A stretch of 64,000 bases of DNA from Ischnura elegans (GCF_921293095.1 NW_025791658.1:4092001-4156000); one strand, 5' to 3'. Counted from the stretch's first letter, positions 1 through 10,813 are shown. Notes: generated by a model from the letters alone, not told the origin. Translations and numbers: made by a program.

Positions 1-639
1 TAATTCGAATTCCGGCTAAGTCAAATATTTTTTCATGGCGAACTTCATCCTTTGGCAGATATTAAATATGATTATTTATTAGGAAGAAGGGCTTAACATC
101 AACATATTGTGTACTAAATTATTCACAAAAGACAAAAGTTTATAAAAAACCATCATAAACGCTGAATATTTCCTGTATTGGTTGCGCGGACGACATCTAG
201 CCGATAGCTGAATTCATCCCAAACTGAGTGTAAGGTGTCTTCTGTCACTGAAGCTACAGCAGCTGATATTCACGTTTTTTGTTCATCAATGTCACGAGGT
301 AAGGGAGGAACGTAAACACGCTGTTTAACATATCCCCAAAGAGAAAAAATCGCATGGTGTTATATCTGGGGACATAGGAGGCCAAGAGTGTAAAGCCTGG
401 TCTCGCGGTCCTGCACGTCATCTTCAGGGAGACTGGCTGCACCTTATTGTTAGACCTAACTGTTAGACCTATGGTCTAAGGGTTGCACGCTCCACGTCAG
501 CGCTCGTAGTGACATTCTGCGGATTTTTCTAAACCTCTAAACAATGCCGATCACATATGGCGCTGTTTCGGTTGCCTAGTGACATTTGTTTCAATATTAT
601 TACGAGTTAAAATCGGGCCATTCTTTTTGGGACACACTG
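1..639 (-). mobile_element. Tc1/mariner-like transposon relic, cut by window start
   Basis: The minus strand at about 442-254 encodes a decayed transposase C-terminus with a FFLFG motif, resembling the end of the DDE domain of Tc1/mariner-type transposases. The outer end reads TTTTTGGGACACACTG at 624-639. A second, complete copy at 52383-52988 has the same end plus a matching inverted end and TA duplications, which sets the superfamily. The reading frame is broken, so this is a fossil. Confidence 0.7.
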
Positions 640-699
640 CACATACTCATGCTAGCAATTGGACACACAAAGATGAGTGAAATATAAAAGAAAAGTATG

Positions 700-892
700 T
701 ACTCCTTTGCAAAGAGAAGATAAAAATCCTGTGGAAATATTTCCCTCGGAGATTGTCATTAGGTGACGTATTATCCCTTCCTGTTCGTTATCCGGGAGAA
801 AGGGGAATGATATTTGTGATATATTCGTCACTCTGAAATTATCTCACGTCGAATTTAATTCATTACGTTTCTTAACCGTAATACATGAGAAA
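700..892 (-). repeat. 155-bp satellite unit (left of Helitron)
   Basis: Reverse-orientation copy of the tandem unit found at 1856-2800, recognised by GGGAGAAAGGGGAAT and the AATTTAATTCATTACG block. The unit is interrupted at 892/1561 by a Helitron. Confidence 0.7.
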
Positions 893-1560
893 CGAGCGTG
901 CTGCGCCCGCTCCCAGCGGGCTTCCCCCGCTCTTTTCAATGCAGGTCCACAGAGGGATAGGCGCGTTTCTAATTTTTGAAATGTAGAAAAAAGGCAGGGT
1001 CTTGTGTACGGATTTAATTGGAATGTTCATGTACAAATTGAGGTCAGAGGACCTCTTTAAACACAACATTGGAAGTAATTACACTATCCTCTGTTAATAC
1101 TTGTTTAGCGTTTTCCTTAATATTTACAAAAATATTTTGAAAAGACCTTACCCTAGAGAGTGCTACATAAAGTTGGCTATGAGAGAATACACGGTCAGGC
1201 AGGAATAAGCCAGCTCTTTGCAAAGTCTGACCCTGAGCCTTGTTAATAGTCATCGCATAGGAAACCTTAATGGGAAATTGTCTGCGAGTCAAATTGAAAG
1301 GCATGGTGGGATCCGACGAAGTTAACTGTATTCTTGGGATGAGGACAATCTTGCCGTATTCGATTATTATTTTTTTTAATCGATTATAATTTTTTTTATT
1401 TTAAAAACCAATTTTAGGAAACAATAGCAATATTTAGGTAGTAAGATATGCCGTCGCATGTTCTCTGATGAATTCCGTGGATTTTGGTACCTCATTTGTA
1501 GGGTTTGGTTGCGTATAAGTTGAGAAAAAGGTGTCTATGCAGTAGAAATAATATAGAGGA
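893..1560 (-). mobile_element. Non-autonomous Helitron with helicase C-terminal fragment
   Basis: Read on the minus strand, the element starts TCCTCTATATTATTTC at 1560 and ends with a GC-rich hairpin (CCCGCTGGGAGCGGG) followed by CACGCTCG at 893. Between them, about 1360-1044 minus, lies an open stretch of Pif1-type Helitron helicase: a VLIPRI segment, the SYAMTINKAQGQT motif and the LYVALSRVRS motif VI region. The Rep domain and most of the helicase are absent, so it is internally deleted. It sits cleanly between A and T of a satellite unit. Related copies are at 23681-24161, 32359-32901 and 41751-42428. Confidence 0.85.
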
Positions 1561-1655
1561 TATTTTGATCAGAGATTGTCATTTAGAGAAGTATTATTAC
1601 GTATTGTTCGTTGTCCGGGAGAAAGGGGAATAAAATTTAGAAGATACACGTCGCA
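1561..1655 (-). repeat. 155-bp satellite unit (right of Helitron)
   Basis: Continues the satellite unit broken by the Helitron: GATTGTCATTTAGAG, then GTCCGGGAGAAAGGGGAAT. The region 1656-1855 that follows holds no recognisable gene and separates inverted satellite blocks. Confidence 0.6.
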
Positions 1656-1855
1656 ATGTCTTCGTCAGTGGCGGCTTGTGAGTCAAATTCTGGGGCAGGG
1701 GGGGTCACTCTACCGGTAGGGTCAACATTTTTTTATTATTTTTCGTATTTTAGTGAGTTATTCTTAGGGAATCTAGGTATTAAATTTGTGATGCCATATA
1801 TTTTGTTTTTTTTTCACCAAAAATATCCAGTTTTCCTTATTAAATTGGGCGTAAG

Positions 1856-2800
1856 ATAATTTCAGAGTGACGTGTATCTTCTAAATATTATACCCCTTTC
1901 TCCCTGACAACAAACAGGAAGGGATAATACATCAACAAATGACCATCTCCAAGCGAAATATTTCCTTTTATTTCGGTTAAGATGCGGAATGAATTAAATT
2001 CGACGTGAGATAATTTCAGAGTAACTAGTATATTATAAATATTATTTCCCTTTCTCCCTGACAACAAACAGGTCGGAATAATACTTCACCAAATGACAAT
2101 CGCCAGTCGAAATATTTCTCATTTATTTCGGTTAAGAATCGTAATGAATTAAATTCGGCGTAAGATAATTTCATTGTGACGACTATCATCTAAATATTAT
2201 TCCCCTTTCTCCGGGATGACAAACAGGACGGAATATTACATCAACAAATGACAATCGCCAAGAGGAATATTTCGTATTTATTTCGGGTAAGAAACGCAAT
2301 GAATTAAATTCGGCATGAGATAATTTCAGTGTGGCGTGTATCTTCTAAATATCATTCCCCTTTCTACCGGACAACGAACGGCACGGAATAAAACGTCACC
2401 AAATGACAATCGCCAAGCGAAATATTTCCCTTTTTATCTATTAATAAGCGTAATGAATTTAATTGGACGTGAGATAAATGGAGTGTGACCAGAGTCTTTT
2501 CAAAAATACATTCCCCTTTCTCCCGGAGAGCATACACAGCGGAACACTACGTCACAAATGAATATCGCCATGCAAATTAGTTTCCGCTGTTTTGATTAAA
2601 GAGACTTAATGAACTTAATATTTCGCGAGACGGGCGTTCTTGGTTTCAATGGGGGTTATCTTTTAACGCGTAAGGATATGTTAATGTATTCAAGGAACAT
2701 TACGTGTACAAGTGGCGATCACCGAGCGGAAAAGTTCCCTCTTTCTTTGAATTAATGAACGTAATGAATTTAATAAGACCCGAGATTACTGCAGTCCTTC
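1856..2800 (+). repeat. Tandem satellite, about 155-160-bp unit
   Basis: Five clear units are marked by CCCCTTTCTCC-type motifs near 1893, 2047, 2203, 2354 and 2513. Each also has a GACAATCGCCAAGCGAAATATTTCC-like block and ends near GAATTAAATTCGACGTGAGATAA. A more diverged sixth unit fades out by about 2800. Units differ by substitutions and small indels, so the array is old. Confidence 0.85.
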
Positions 2801-2931
2801 TTAACCATATAAATAAGGATGTCAGTTTCTACCGTAACATTCCGAAATTGCTCGCTGAGGGTGTTAAGTTCTCTCTGGAGCTTCGACTGCCATATTTCTG
2901 ACGTAAAAGTTTTACACGAAAGAGTTGCTGG

Positions 2932-2965
2932 ATATAAAAAGGACTAGTGGTAAACACCGATCCAT
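2932..2965 (+). promoter_or_regulatory. TATA-like box upstream of candidate first exon
   Basis: GGATATAAAAAGGAC at about 2930-2944 resembles an insect TATA box, and a start site about 30 bases on would fall near 2963. It lies in unique sequence just upstream of a signal-peptide-like coding segment. Promoter activity is inferred only. Confidence 0.3.
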
Positions 2966-3011
2966 GATGGCTTCCTCTACACATAATCTTCAAAACCAGC
3001 GTGTTTGTCGC

Positions 3012-3090
3012 ATGGTCCAGATTATACTGTCGCTGTTCGTCATTCAACTGTTCACCATTTGCCATGGCAACGTCAACAACTTGCAAACGG
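3012..3090 (+). CDS. Candidate first exon encoding a signal peptide
   Basis: ATG at 3012 opens 26 codons that read as a secretory signal: short N-terminus (MVQ), hydrophobic core IILSLFVIQLFTI, a C-H-G cleavage-like segment, then polar NVNNLQT. The segment ends at a good donor, G|GTGAGA, at 3090/3091, leaving phase 1. An in-frame ATG at 2964 would add 16 residues and bury the signal, so 3012 is preferred. It lies on the same strand 7.7 kb upstream of the NHR exons, but that first exon needs phase 2. A direct join runs into a stop, so either another exon of length 1 modulo 3 lies between them or this is a separate or spurious exon. No homology is recognised. Confidence 0.35.
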
Positions 3091-3119
3091 GTGAGAACTG
3101 TTTCCTTCTAATATATATA

Positions 3120-3330
3120 TAAAATTCTCGTGTCGCTGTTTTTGTTTCCAAACTTCTCCGAAACGACTCGACCGTTTCTTTTGAAATTTGGTGTGTATGT
3201 TCAGTAGGACTGGAAATATGTTGTAAACTATTTTTCATTCTTCTCCAGGGCCCTGAGTTATTTCCATAAGAAATGCATGTAAAGTTCTTTTTTGATGCTT
3301 GCAGACCTTTTTGCTTTTGCTTATTTAAAT
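3120..3330 (+). repeat. Dispersed repeat, possibly Helitron-linked
   Basis: A block starting ATTCTCGTGTCGCTGTTTTT and continuing with an AACTTCTCCGAAACGACTCG segment resembles a dispersed insect repeat often seen near Helitron ends. A Helitron helicase relic follows at 3600. The remainder to 3600 has no gene that I can see. Confidence 0.4.
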
Positions 3331-3599
3331 TAGTGATAATGGTCACATTTAGTTGAAACATGTATTATTGGAAAGAAAGAGTCATGCACATTCTTATTAT
3401 TGCAATCGAATTCCCTTTTCCTCATGATTTACGGTGAATTTAGAAAAAAACATTCCAAAAAAGGTTCAATTTCAGCGTTACTGGCTTACTGTCCCCTTGA
3501 CGACCGTCAATATTGTTCATGTTGTTTGACATCTCTTCTATCGATACAGTTTGCGAAACCAGCGAAGCTATAAATTATTCATCTAAATTTTTTAATTTA

Positions 3600-4036
3600 T
3601 TGGATTTGCCAGGCATGCCATCGCACCGTTTGCAACTGAAGATTGGATCTCCAGTTACTTTCTTCGTAATTTGAATCCACCACGGCTGCGGAATGGCACG
3701 CGATTAATCTTTAAAAAATTAACGAAAAACGTTGTCAAAGTTTTGCATGGAAAGTTCCAAGGAGAAGATGTATTACAACCACGAATCCCTATTATTCAGA
3801 TAGATGTGCCGATAGAATTCAAACGGGTTCATTTTCCAACTACACTGACATTCGCAATGACAGTCAATAAATATCAAGGCCAAATGATGTACGTTTGCGG
3901 GTTACATTTTGAGTTCACCGTGTTTTTCATACTCTCGCGTTGGTTGTACCATCCAGTTTGTTTGTGTTGGCTAAAGATGGACTCACTAAAAATGTCGCAG
4001 ACTCCATTGCACCAAGAGACTAATGTTTATTTTTAG
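3600..4036 (+). pseudogene. Helitron Pif1-like helicase relic (second family)
   Basis: The conceptual product has the typical helicase C-terminal order: a KIGSPV-like segment, NPPRLRNGTRL, GEDVLQPRIPII, a FKRVHFP segment, AMTVNKYQGQ (near 3857), then CGLHFE. After this a frameshift occurs, and a further conserved piece, FVLAKDGLTKNVADSIA, continues in another frame near 3960-4010. Helitron helicases unwind DNA during rolling-circle transposition, but this copy is a fragment with no Rep domain and a broken frame. It differs from the family at 893-1560. Confidence 0.8.
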
Positions 4037-4047
4037 TTTAGTGTATT

Positions 4048-4344
4048 AGTGTATTCATAATATACAAATTATTTGGTTTTAGAAATACCGGTTTAGACGA
4101 ATGGCTATGGTCCATTTTTATCCTCATTTGAAAAAAGCTAGATTGGCGCCCATGCGATGCCACTCCACGTGACGTCACAGGTACCTAGATTCTATACGAG
4201 TAGATGGGAGTTTTACATCGTCTGAGATTACCAATGCATGCATGAGGCACAGAGCTCAGGGGAACATGTCTTAATAATCACTTATTAAAACTGGCTAAGG
4301 TCGGAAAGTTGCCTTCATTTGATAGCGTATTAATAATCCTTTAT
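4048..4344 (-). mobile_element. MITE-A, partial
   Basis: Reverse-orientation part of the MITE-A family, from ATTCATAATATACAAATTATTTGG through the CCACGTGACGTCACAGG block to TAATAATCC. The outer end is missing and a complete copy abuts it at 4345. Confidence 0.85.
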
Positions 4345-5012
4345 TAGGGTAGTTTCTTTCATCGAAGAAAACGAAAGACATTGATTGCGATTCGTTACCC
4401 ACCATTAGTGTATTCATAAGACACAAATTATTTGGTTTTAGAAATACCGGTTTAGACGAATGGCAAGGGCCAAATTTTATCCTCATTTGAAAAAGGCCAG
4501 ATTGGCGCCCATGCGATGCCACTCCACGTGACGTCACAGGGACCTAGTTTCTACACGAGAGGATAGGAGTTATACATCGTCTGAGGTTACCAATGCATGC
4601 AAGAGGCACAGAGCTCAGGGGAACATGTCTTAATAATAACCTATTAAAACTGGCTAAGGTCGGTAAGTTTTCTTCATTTGATAGCGTATTAATAATCCTT
4701 ATTTAAGCCAAGAGCTACCAGCCAGCATGGTACTCTGCTACCTACTAGCATCCTGCGTCGTATCACCGCTCAGAGCCTCGCCCCTTGGTCACCTCACTTG
4801 CGACAGCGGTAACCAGAACGACGTCACACGGAGTTTTTCCCGGCATTCATACTTACGCGTCGCGTTATCGCGCGCTTGAAAATTTTCACTTTTCGTTTAA
4901 TCGCGAAAAATAGATATCGTCATTTAAAAATCTAAAAGCGTGAAATACCTACTCCATGAGTAATAATCTTTCAGTTCAGGCAATAAAAAAAACAAAAGAA
5001 AACCACCCCATT
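4345..5012 (-). mobile_element. MITE-A
   Basis: Near-complete reverse copy, starting TTAGGGTAGTTTC and ending GAAAACCACCCCA. Shared landmarks are TGACGTCACGTGG, a GCTAGCAGGTAGC hairpin, and GATCGCGAAAAATAG or its variant. No transposase is encoded, so it is non-autonomous. Confidence 0.9.
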
Positions 5013-5242
5013 GTCGTTATTTGTTAGGGATGTGTAATTTGAAATTTTTATGTTTTAATAATAAAAGTTAATAATTCATTCAAAAAATGAATGTTTGACG
5101 TTTTGTTATTTGTACAGTCCCTCGTCGTTCGCAGGGCCTTTTTACTCTTTAAGTCATATTCCAATTACTATTCCACACACGCACTAATGAATTCATTAAG
5201 GCACGGAATGAAAGCGCGTGCCCCAAGTTTAGATTGATTTAA

Positions 5243-5923
5243 CACTCTGCGTGCCATGGGCGTAATATTACGTCCTCCTAATCCTTGTGAGGATTTCCAT
5301 GAACGTAATATTACGTCTATTGATTTTATTGACTTTGTTTGCGTGAAGCTGTAATATTTCGCCCATGGTACTTGTCCAGTTTACTGCTTAGTGGTTCTGT
5401 TATTTCAAAAATGGATTTTCAATTCAATTTTCGATGGAAAAAGAGTTCTTTTGATATCTTGAGGACGGAAAGTCCTCTGTAGCCACCGGCACCCTTATCT
5501 CAGCCTACTTCGTGTGAAAATTCTTTGGAGGAAAGAACCATTCGTTGAGGGTGCAGTGACCCTTTTTGTCATCCAGGATTTTGAATGATTTGCTTGGAAC
5601 AAAGTTTTTGTATGGTTTCCATTGTTTAAATAGTTCAAATTGAGCGTAATAAAAAATATTATTCATTTTAAGGCGGTACATCATTTTTTGCAACTTTTTT
5701 ATTTAAAAACACAGTAGGTTTTCATTATTAAAATATATATTTAAAAGTTAGCATTAAATGTTATTCGACTCATTCACAAAGAAGAGCAAAGTCCATTTTT
5801 ATTGAAATACACATCCATATAAATATATTTTTGATGCTAATGTTTAAAAAAAAATTGCAAATTTAGTAAAAATGGCTGGATTTTTCAGTAGGGCTTTAAA
5901 ATTGGCGGCTGGCACTCAAAGTG
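5243..5923 (+). mobile_element. MITE with 17-bp TIR and TTAA-like target (piggyBac-like)
   Basis: The element is bounded by TTAA at 5239-5242 and CTAA at 5924-5927. Its ends CACTCTGCGTGCC and GGCACTCAAAGTG are inverted repeats. The subterminal region carries several CGTAATATTACG palindromes. An inverted second copy is at 21858-22531. TTAA targeting suggests piggyBac, but no transposase is present. Confidence 0.65.
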
Positions 5924-5949
5924 CTAAGTACCGTACCGTAAATTGTAAG

Positions 5950-6530
5950 AAATATGTTGCGTGATGTTGGTTTTTGCCATCTAGACCCATTGTGCTAAGT
6001 GCGTCTATCGACATTGAATAACTTTCCTCATTGGATGGGCATATTGCTGACTATTTTATTGAATTTTCAACATCACAGCATATCATTTCAATTTACAGAG
6101 CTAAAATTGCGTCCAGAATAATCATGCCATCATAAACAAAAACGTCTAAGTAAGTCTGCAACTCTCCCTGGCGTACTTCCAAGTAAAAATGAAAATAATT
6201 CAAATAAATTTTCGATCTCAGAAAAAATTAAAGAGCTATCGTTTTGTAAAACAACTTCGGATTTCGTAGAGTTTTAATTATTTCGTGAGAATTAAAATGG
6301 TTTCGAAGTCCGGCGATAGGGGGATCCCATGGCTGAACATTTCTATGTTCATGTCCATACCAATAAGACAAAAAACAACCTTTATTCAGGATTCCGCACG
6401 GGTAAGATTATGTAAGAACGCCCGTGTGGAATCCCGAGTAGAATTTATACATATTCTTCACCGGGGAAGTGTTAAGTCTTAAATAACCTTTTTTCAGTAT
6501 TTCTACTTCGAAAAAAAGTGTAGGCAGAGA
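5950..6530. other. No gene recognised
   Basis: AT-rich sequence. A short open frame at 6285-6482 has no recognisable feature. Confidence 0.5.
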
Positions 6531-6535
6531 GCTAG

Positions 6536-7400
6536 ACTAGTGTAGGTCGGAAAGTTTTCTTCTGCTATGCTAGCAGGTAGCAGAGTACCCTGCTAGCTGG
6601 TAGCGCTTGGCTTAAATAAGGGTTATTAATACCTTACGGTGCGGAAACGTGGACACTGAGGAAAGAAGACGAGAGAAGATTGGAGGCATTCGAGATGTGG
6701 GTATGGAGAAGAATGGAGAGGGTGAAATGGACGGAGAGGAAAAGGAACGACGAAGTGCTGGATATGGTTGGCGAGGAGAGGCAGCTTTTGGATGAGATAC
6801 GGAGGAGACAGAAGGTATGGATGGAGTTAGTGCTTTGCGGTGAGGGGATGTTGAAAATGGTGCTATAGAGGTTAGAATGTTAGGGAAACGAGGGAGGGGA
6901 AGGAAAAGAATAGGATTTTTAGATAGATTGATAGAGAGTAGGCCTTACAGTGAATTGAAGAAGGCAGTGCTGGAAGGAAAGGGAGGCTCCCAGATCACTT
7001 CTTGAGTACTCCATGGAAACCTACCTTAATCAGTAGAATACTATAATAATAATTAATACCTTATCAAACGAAGAAAACCTTCCCACCTTAGCCAGTTTTT
7101 AAAGGTAAGAGATGTTTCCCTGAGCTCTGTGCCTCATGCATGCATTGGTAACCACAGACGATGTAAAACTCCCATCTACTCGTATAGAAAATAGGTCCCT
7201 GTGACGTCACGTGGAGTGGCATCGCATGGGCGCCAATCTGGCCTTTTTAAAATGAGGATAAAAATTGACCCTTGCCATTCGTCTAAACCGGTATTTCTAA
7301 AACCAAATAATTTGTATATTATGAATACACTAATGGTGGGTGACGAATCGCAATCAATGCCTTTCGTTTTCTTTGATGAAGGAAACTACCTTATTAAAGG
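6536..7400 (+). mobile_element. MITE-A split by a non-LTR insertion
   Basis: MITE-A sequence runs to TTATTAATACCTTA at about 6636 and resumes with ATTAATACCTTATCAAACG at about 7048, ending GGAAACTACCTTATT near 7399. The left end is scrambled, with an inverted snippet at 6540-6565. Confidence 0.8.
6637..7047 (+). mobile_element. 5'-truncated non-LTR retrotransposon 3' end
   Basis: The frame begins YGAETWTLRKEDERR (the start lies in the flanking repeat) and continues EAFEMWVWRRMERVKWTERK, then NDEVLDMVGEERQLLDEIRRRQ. This is the typical C-terminus downstream of the reverse transcriptase in RTE/jockey-type insect elements. Stops appear from about 6867. The tail is TATAATAATAATTAATACC. The 12-bp ATTAATACCTTA on both sides is a target-site duplication, so insertion was by target-primed reverse transcription. 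Confidence 0.85.
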
Positions 7401-7601
7401 TTTAATTTTAATCAAATTTCTAATTAAATTCTTTCCTGAATATCTGTTCACAGGCGAACGGGGGACTACAGCGAACCACGACACATCCCATGGAGAAATG
7501 GACTATTCAGAGGAAGCTGAAGGACGGTGAGTTAAGATACAGCTCAGGCAGAAATCAATATCACAAAAACATCCAGATAACATAGTCAGGCTCCTCTAAA
7601 T

Positions 7602-8253
7602 AATAGGGTAGTTTCTTTCATCAACGAAAACGATAGGCATGGATTGCGATTCGTTACCCACCATTAAAGTATTAATAATACGCAAATTATTTCGTTTTAG
7701 AAATCCCGGTTAGGACGAATGTTAATGGTCAATTTTAACCTCATTTGAAAAAGGCCAGATTGGCGCCCATTCGATGCCACTCCACGTGATGTCACAGGGA
7801 CCTAGTTTCTATACGAGTAGATAGGAGTTTTACATCGTCTGAGGTTACCAATGCATGCATCAGGCGCAGAGCTCAGGGAAACATCTCTTAATAATCAATT
7901 ATTAAAATTGCCTTTAAAGGTAGGAAGGTTTCCTTCGTTTGAAATGGTATTAATAATCCTTTTTTAAGCCAAGCGCTACCAGATAGCAGGGTACTCGGCT
8001 ACCTGCTAGCAGCCTGCATCGTATCGGCGCTCAAAGCCTCGCCCCAAGGTCACCTCACTTGCGGCAGTGGGAACCAGAACGACGTCACTTTGGTTCTCCC
8101 AGCATTCATACTTAGCCGTCGCTGGAAATTTTTCACTTTTCATTTGATCGCGAAAAATAGATATCGTCATTTAAAAATCTGAAAGCGTGAAATGCGTACT
8201 CCAGGAGTAATAATCTTCCGATTTAGGCAAATAAAATAGGAAACCATCGTATT
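7602..8253 (-). mobile_element. MITE-A
   Basis: Complete reverse copy from AATAGGGTAGTTTC to GGAAACCATCGTATT. Its CRE/E-box block is mutated (CACGTGATGTCACAG). Confidence 0.9.
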
Positions 8254-8269
8254 GTAAGACCCAGGCGAT

Positions 8270-9035
8270 TCATGAACACACATTCAGCGTCGGGTAGCAA
8301 GGTTCTCTCACTCGAAAGGTCAGGGTAAAACTCACCTGAAACTAAGCCAGAAGCGTGTGGTGTGCATACATTCAGGGTAATGGTTGCCAGTTTTTCCTCC
8401 ATGAATAATTTAGGGCAGAGCTCTCCTCGAAGTCAGCCACAGGCGTGTGACGTAAACACATTCAGGGTAGGCTTGACTAATTCCTTTCCCGGGGCTGGTT
8501 AGGATAAAGCTCCCTTTGAACGAAGCTAGAAGTTTTAGATTTATACCCATTCAGGGTAGCGTGTGATCAGATATTTTCCCAGGATAGATTAAGGTAAAGT
8601 TCTTCTTCAACTAAGCCAAGGGTGTATTAATTTCACACATTTAAGCTAGGGGTTTCTAACTCTCCTCCCTGAATGGGTTAGGGTAAAGTTCTCCTTAAAC
8701 GAAGCCAGAATCGTTTGATTTGCACACAATAATGGTAACGGTGCAGGCTAAATTTTCTCTCTGGGTAGATTGTGGTAAACGTCTCCTCGAAATAAATCAC
8801 CTGCGTATGATGTAAACACATTCAGGGTAGGCTTGACCAATTCCTCTCCCCTTTCAGGTTAGGGTAAAGATCTCCTCGAAAAAAGGTACGGACGAGTGAA
8901 TTTCACCCATTTTTTCGGTAGGGGTGGCAAAATATTCTCCCTGGATGGGTTAGGGTAGATCTCTCCTCGAACTAAACCATAGACGTGTGAATTTTAAATG
9001 TTCATAGCAGGGGTGACCATTTTCTCTCGATAGCA
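8270..9035 (+). repeat. Minisatellite, about 90-bp unit, nine units
   Basis: The motif CACATTCAGGGTAG or a variant recurs near 8285, 8369, 8460, 8550, 8636, 8726, 8818, 8908 and 8998. GGTTAGGGTAAAG and CTCCTCGAACTAAGCC-like blocks lie between. The array starts directly after a MITE-A end. Confidence 0.85.
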
Positions 9036-9082
9036 ATTTCTTTACCATGAATATGTTGTGAAAAAGCAACTAGTAAAAATTA

Positions 9083-9532
9083 GGGACGGTCGGATCGGAT
9101 ACCTCGGATCCAAAATCCGCGGATATTGGCCCTCATCGGATACATCGGATCCAAACTCGCGGAAGACATCGGATCTGGATCCGAAATTTTAAATAATAGC
9201 TTCAGTGAATGCAAATAAGGGTGGAAAGAGTTCCGATTCCCTCTTCCAATGCGCCGTCGCATGCGATTCTTGTCCTATTCATGAACCGTTTTGTTTGAAA
9301 GCTCTCGCAGAGGTTACGTAAGAGAATTTCAGCCGTGGAAAAAATAAATAGCAAAATACGACTGGCACACAGTGTGACTCTTCCCAAGAGATTGAACAAT
9401 CATCGGGGAATCTCAGCGTCAGGAATTTGAAAATGCATTCGGATCCGAAAATATACGATCCGAAAGATCCGGCTCCGAAAATCAAGGATCCGATCCGAAT
9501 CCGGATCCGATAAAAATCCTGGTTCCGTCCAT
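9083..9532. mobile_element. Short element with GGATCCGA-rich inverted ends
   Basis: The left end GGACGGTCGGATCGG and the right end CCTGGTTCCGTCC frame clusters of CGGATCC/GGATCCG words at 9095-9190 and 9428-9520, in opposite senses. The middle (9190-9420) is unlike either end. No coding is seen. A TIR element with subterminal repeats is the simplest reading. Confidence 0.5.
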
Positions 9533-9587
9533 TACTAATAAAAACGTAGAATTTTATAATTGCAATAAAAAACTTTGGTTCAGGAAA

Positions 9588-9850
9588 TCAGTGACGCTTC
9601 TTATTACAAATTCCACATACGCTGAAGCCTGCATGACACTTCCCAATATATATTGGCCAGTATATTGGATTGTGGTCCAACTGACGCACACCAATTTTCA
9701 AGTCCAATATTTTTTTTTTATCCTTAAACAAAATTAGGGAGAAGAGTATTTTCGTGGCCATCTTGGCCGCCATATTGTTGTTATCCCAAGTGAAAAAATT
9801 CCAGCTAATCATATTAAGTGTTCGTTCACTTCAATTGGACACAATTTCTT
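9588..9850. repeat. Dispersed repeat
   Basis: A block with TGGCCATCTTGGCCGCCATA near 9750-9775 recurs at 12480-12610. A TTGGACCACAATCCAATA-type block near 9660-9700 recurs inverted at 54690-54760. Class unknown. Confidence 0.55.
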
Positions 9851-9982
9851 GCCCAATATGAAATTTAGAACAGGTTCTATTTTATCGCGGCCAATCTCCA
9901 ATCAGAAGTCAGTTTTGTAGACTCCTAGCAGCCAAAACAAGAAGCTCTTTGCAAAACCATCGGTTTGGCTGTAATTATGGGG

Positions 9983-10032
9983 ACAACAATGGCGGTACAA
10001 TTAATTTTAGGACAAAAATGGCGTCGATTTAA
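9983..10032. repeat. 50-bp direct repeat, left of MITE-A
   Basis: Identical at all 50 positions to 10701-10750. Starts ACAACAATGGCGG and ends GCGTCGATTTAA. Confidence 0.95.
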
Positions 10033-10694
10033 AAGGGTGGTTCCCTATTTTTTTTATTGCCTGAATCGAAAGATTATTACTCCTGGAGTACGTATATCAC
10101 GCTTTCAGATTTTTAAATGGCGATATCTATTTTTCGCGATCTAATGAAAAGTGAAAATTTTCAAGCGCGCGAAAACGCTTCGGCTAAGTAGGAATGATGG
10201 GAAAACTCCGTGTGACGTCGTTCTGGTTCCCGTTGCCGCAAGTGAGGTGACTTTGGGGCAAGGCTTGAGCGCTGATACGACCCAGGCTGCTAGCAGGTAG
10301 CAGAGTACCCTGCTACCAGGTAGCGCTTGGCTTAAACAAGGATTATTATTCCCCTATCAAACGAAGGAAACTTTCCGAACTTAGGTATTTTTTATGTATG
10401 ATTATTAAGAGATGTTTCCCTGAGCTCTGTGCCTCATGCATGCATTGGTAACTTCAGACGATGTAAAACTGCTATCTACTCGTATAGAAACTAGGTCTCT
10501 TTGACGTCTCGTGGAGTGGCATCGCATGGGCGCCAATCTGGACTTTTTCAAATGAGGATAAAATTGACCCTTGCCATTCGTCTGAACTTGGATTTCTAAA
10601 ACCAAATAATTTGTATACTACGAATACACTAATGGTGGGTAAGGAATCGCAATCAATGCTTTTCGATTTCTTTGATGAAGGAAACTACCCTATT
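10032..10694 (+). mobile_element. MITE-A flanked by a 50-bp direct repeat
   Basis: Complete forward copy from AAAAGGGTGGTTCCC to GGAAACTACCCTATT. Six bases (ATCAGT) separate its right end from the right-hand repeat. It lies about 120 bp upstream of the first supported NHR exon, in the presumed upstream intron. Confidence 0.9.
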
Positions 10695-10700
10695 ATCAGT

Positions 10701-10750
10701 ACAACAATGGCGGTACAATTAATTTTAGGACAAAAATGGCGTCGATTTAA
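10701..10750. repeat. 50-bp direct repeat, right of MITE-A
   Basis: Perfect copy of 9983-10032. A weaker third relative (GGACAGATATGGCGGTCCAA) follows at 10758, so the host sequence may be a short tandem repeat. Confidence 0.95.
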
Positions 10751-10813
10751 TTGTGAGGACAGATATGGCGGTCCAATTAATTTCACACATTCTTCCTTTA
10801 TTCCTTTCGGCAG

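Noticed and set aside
8270-9035. CRISPR-like array
   Set aside because: The 90-bp units are repeated throughout with no unique spacers, and the DNA is eukaryotic.
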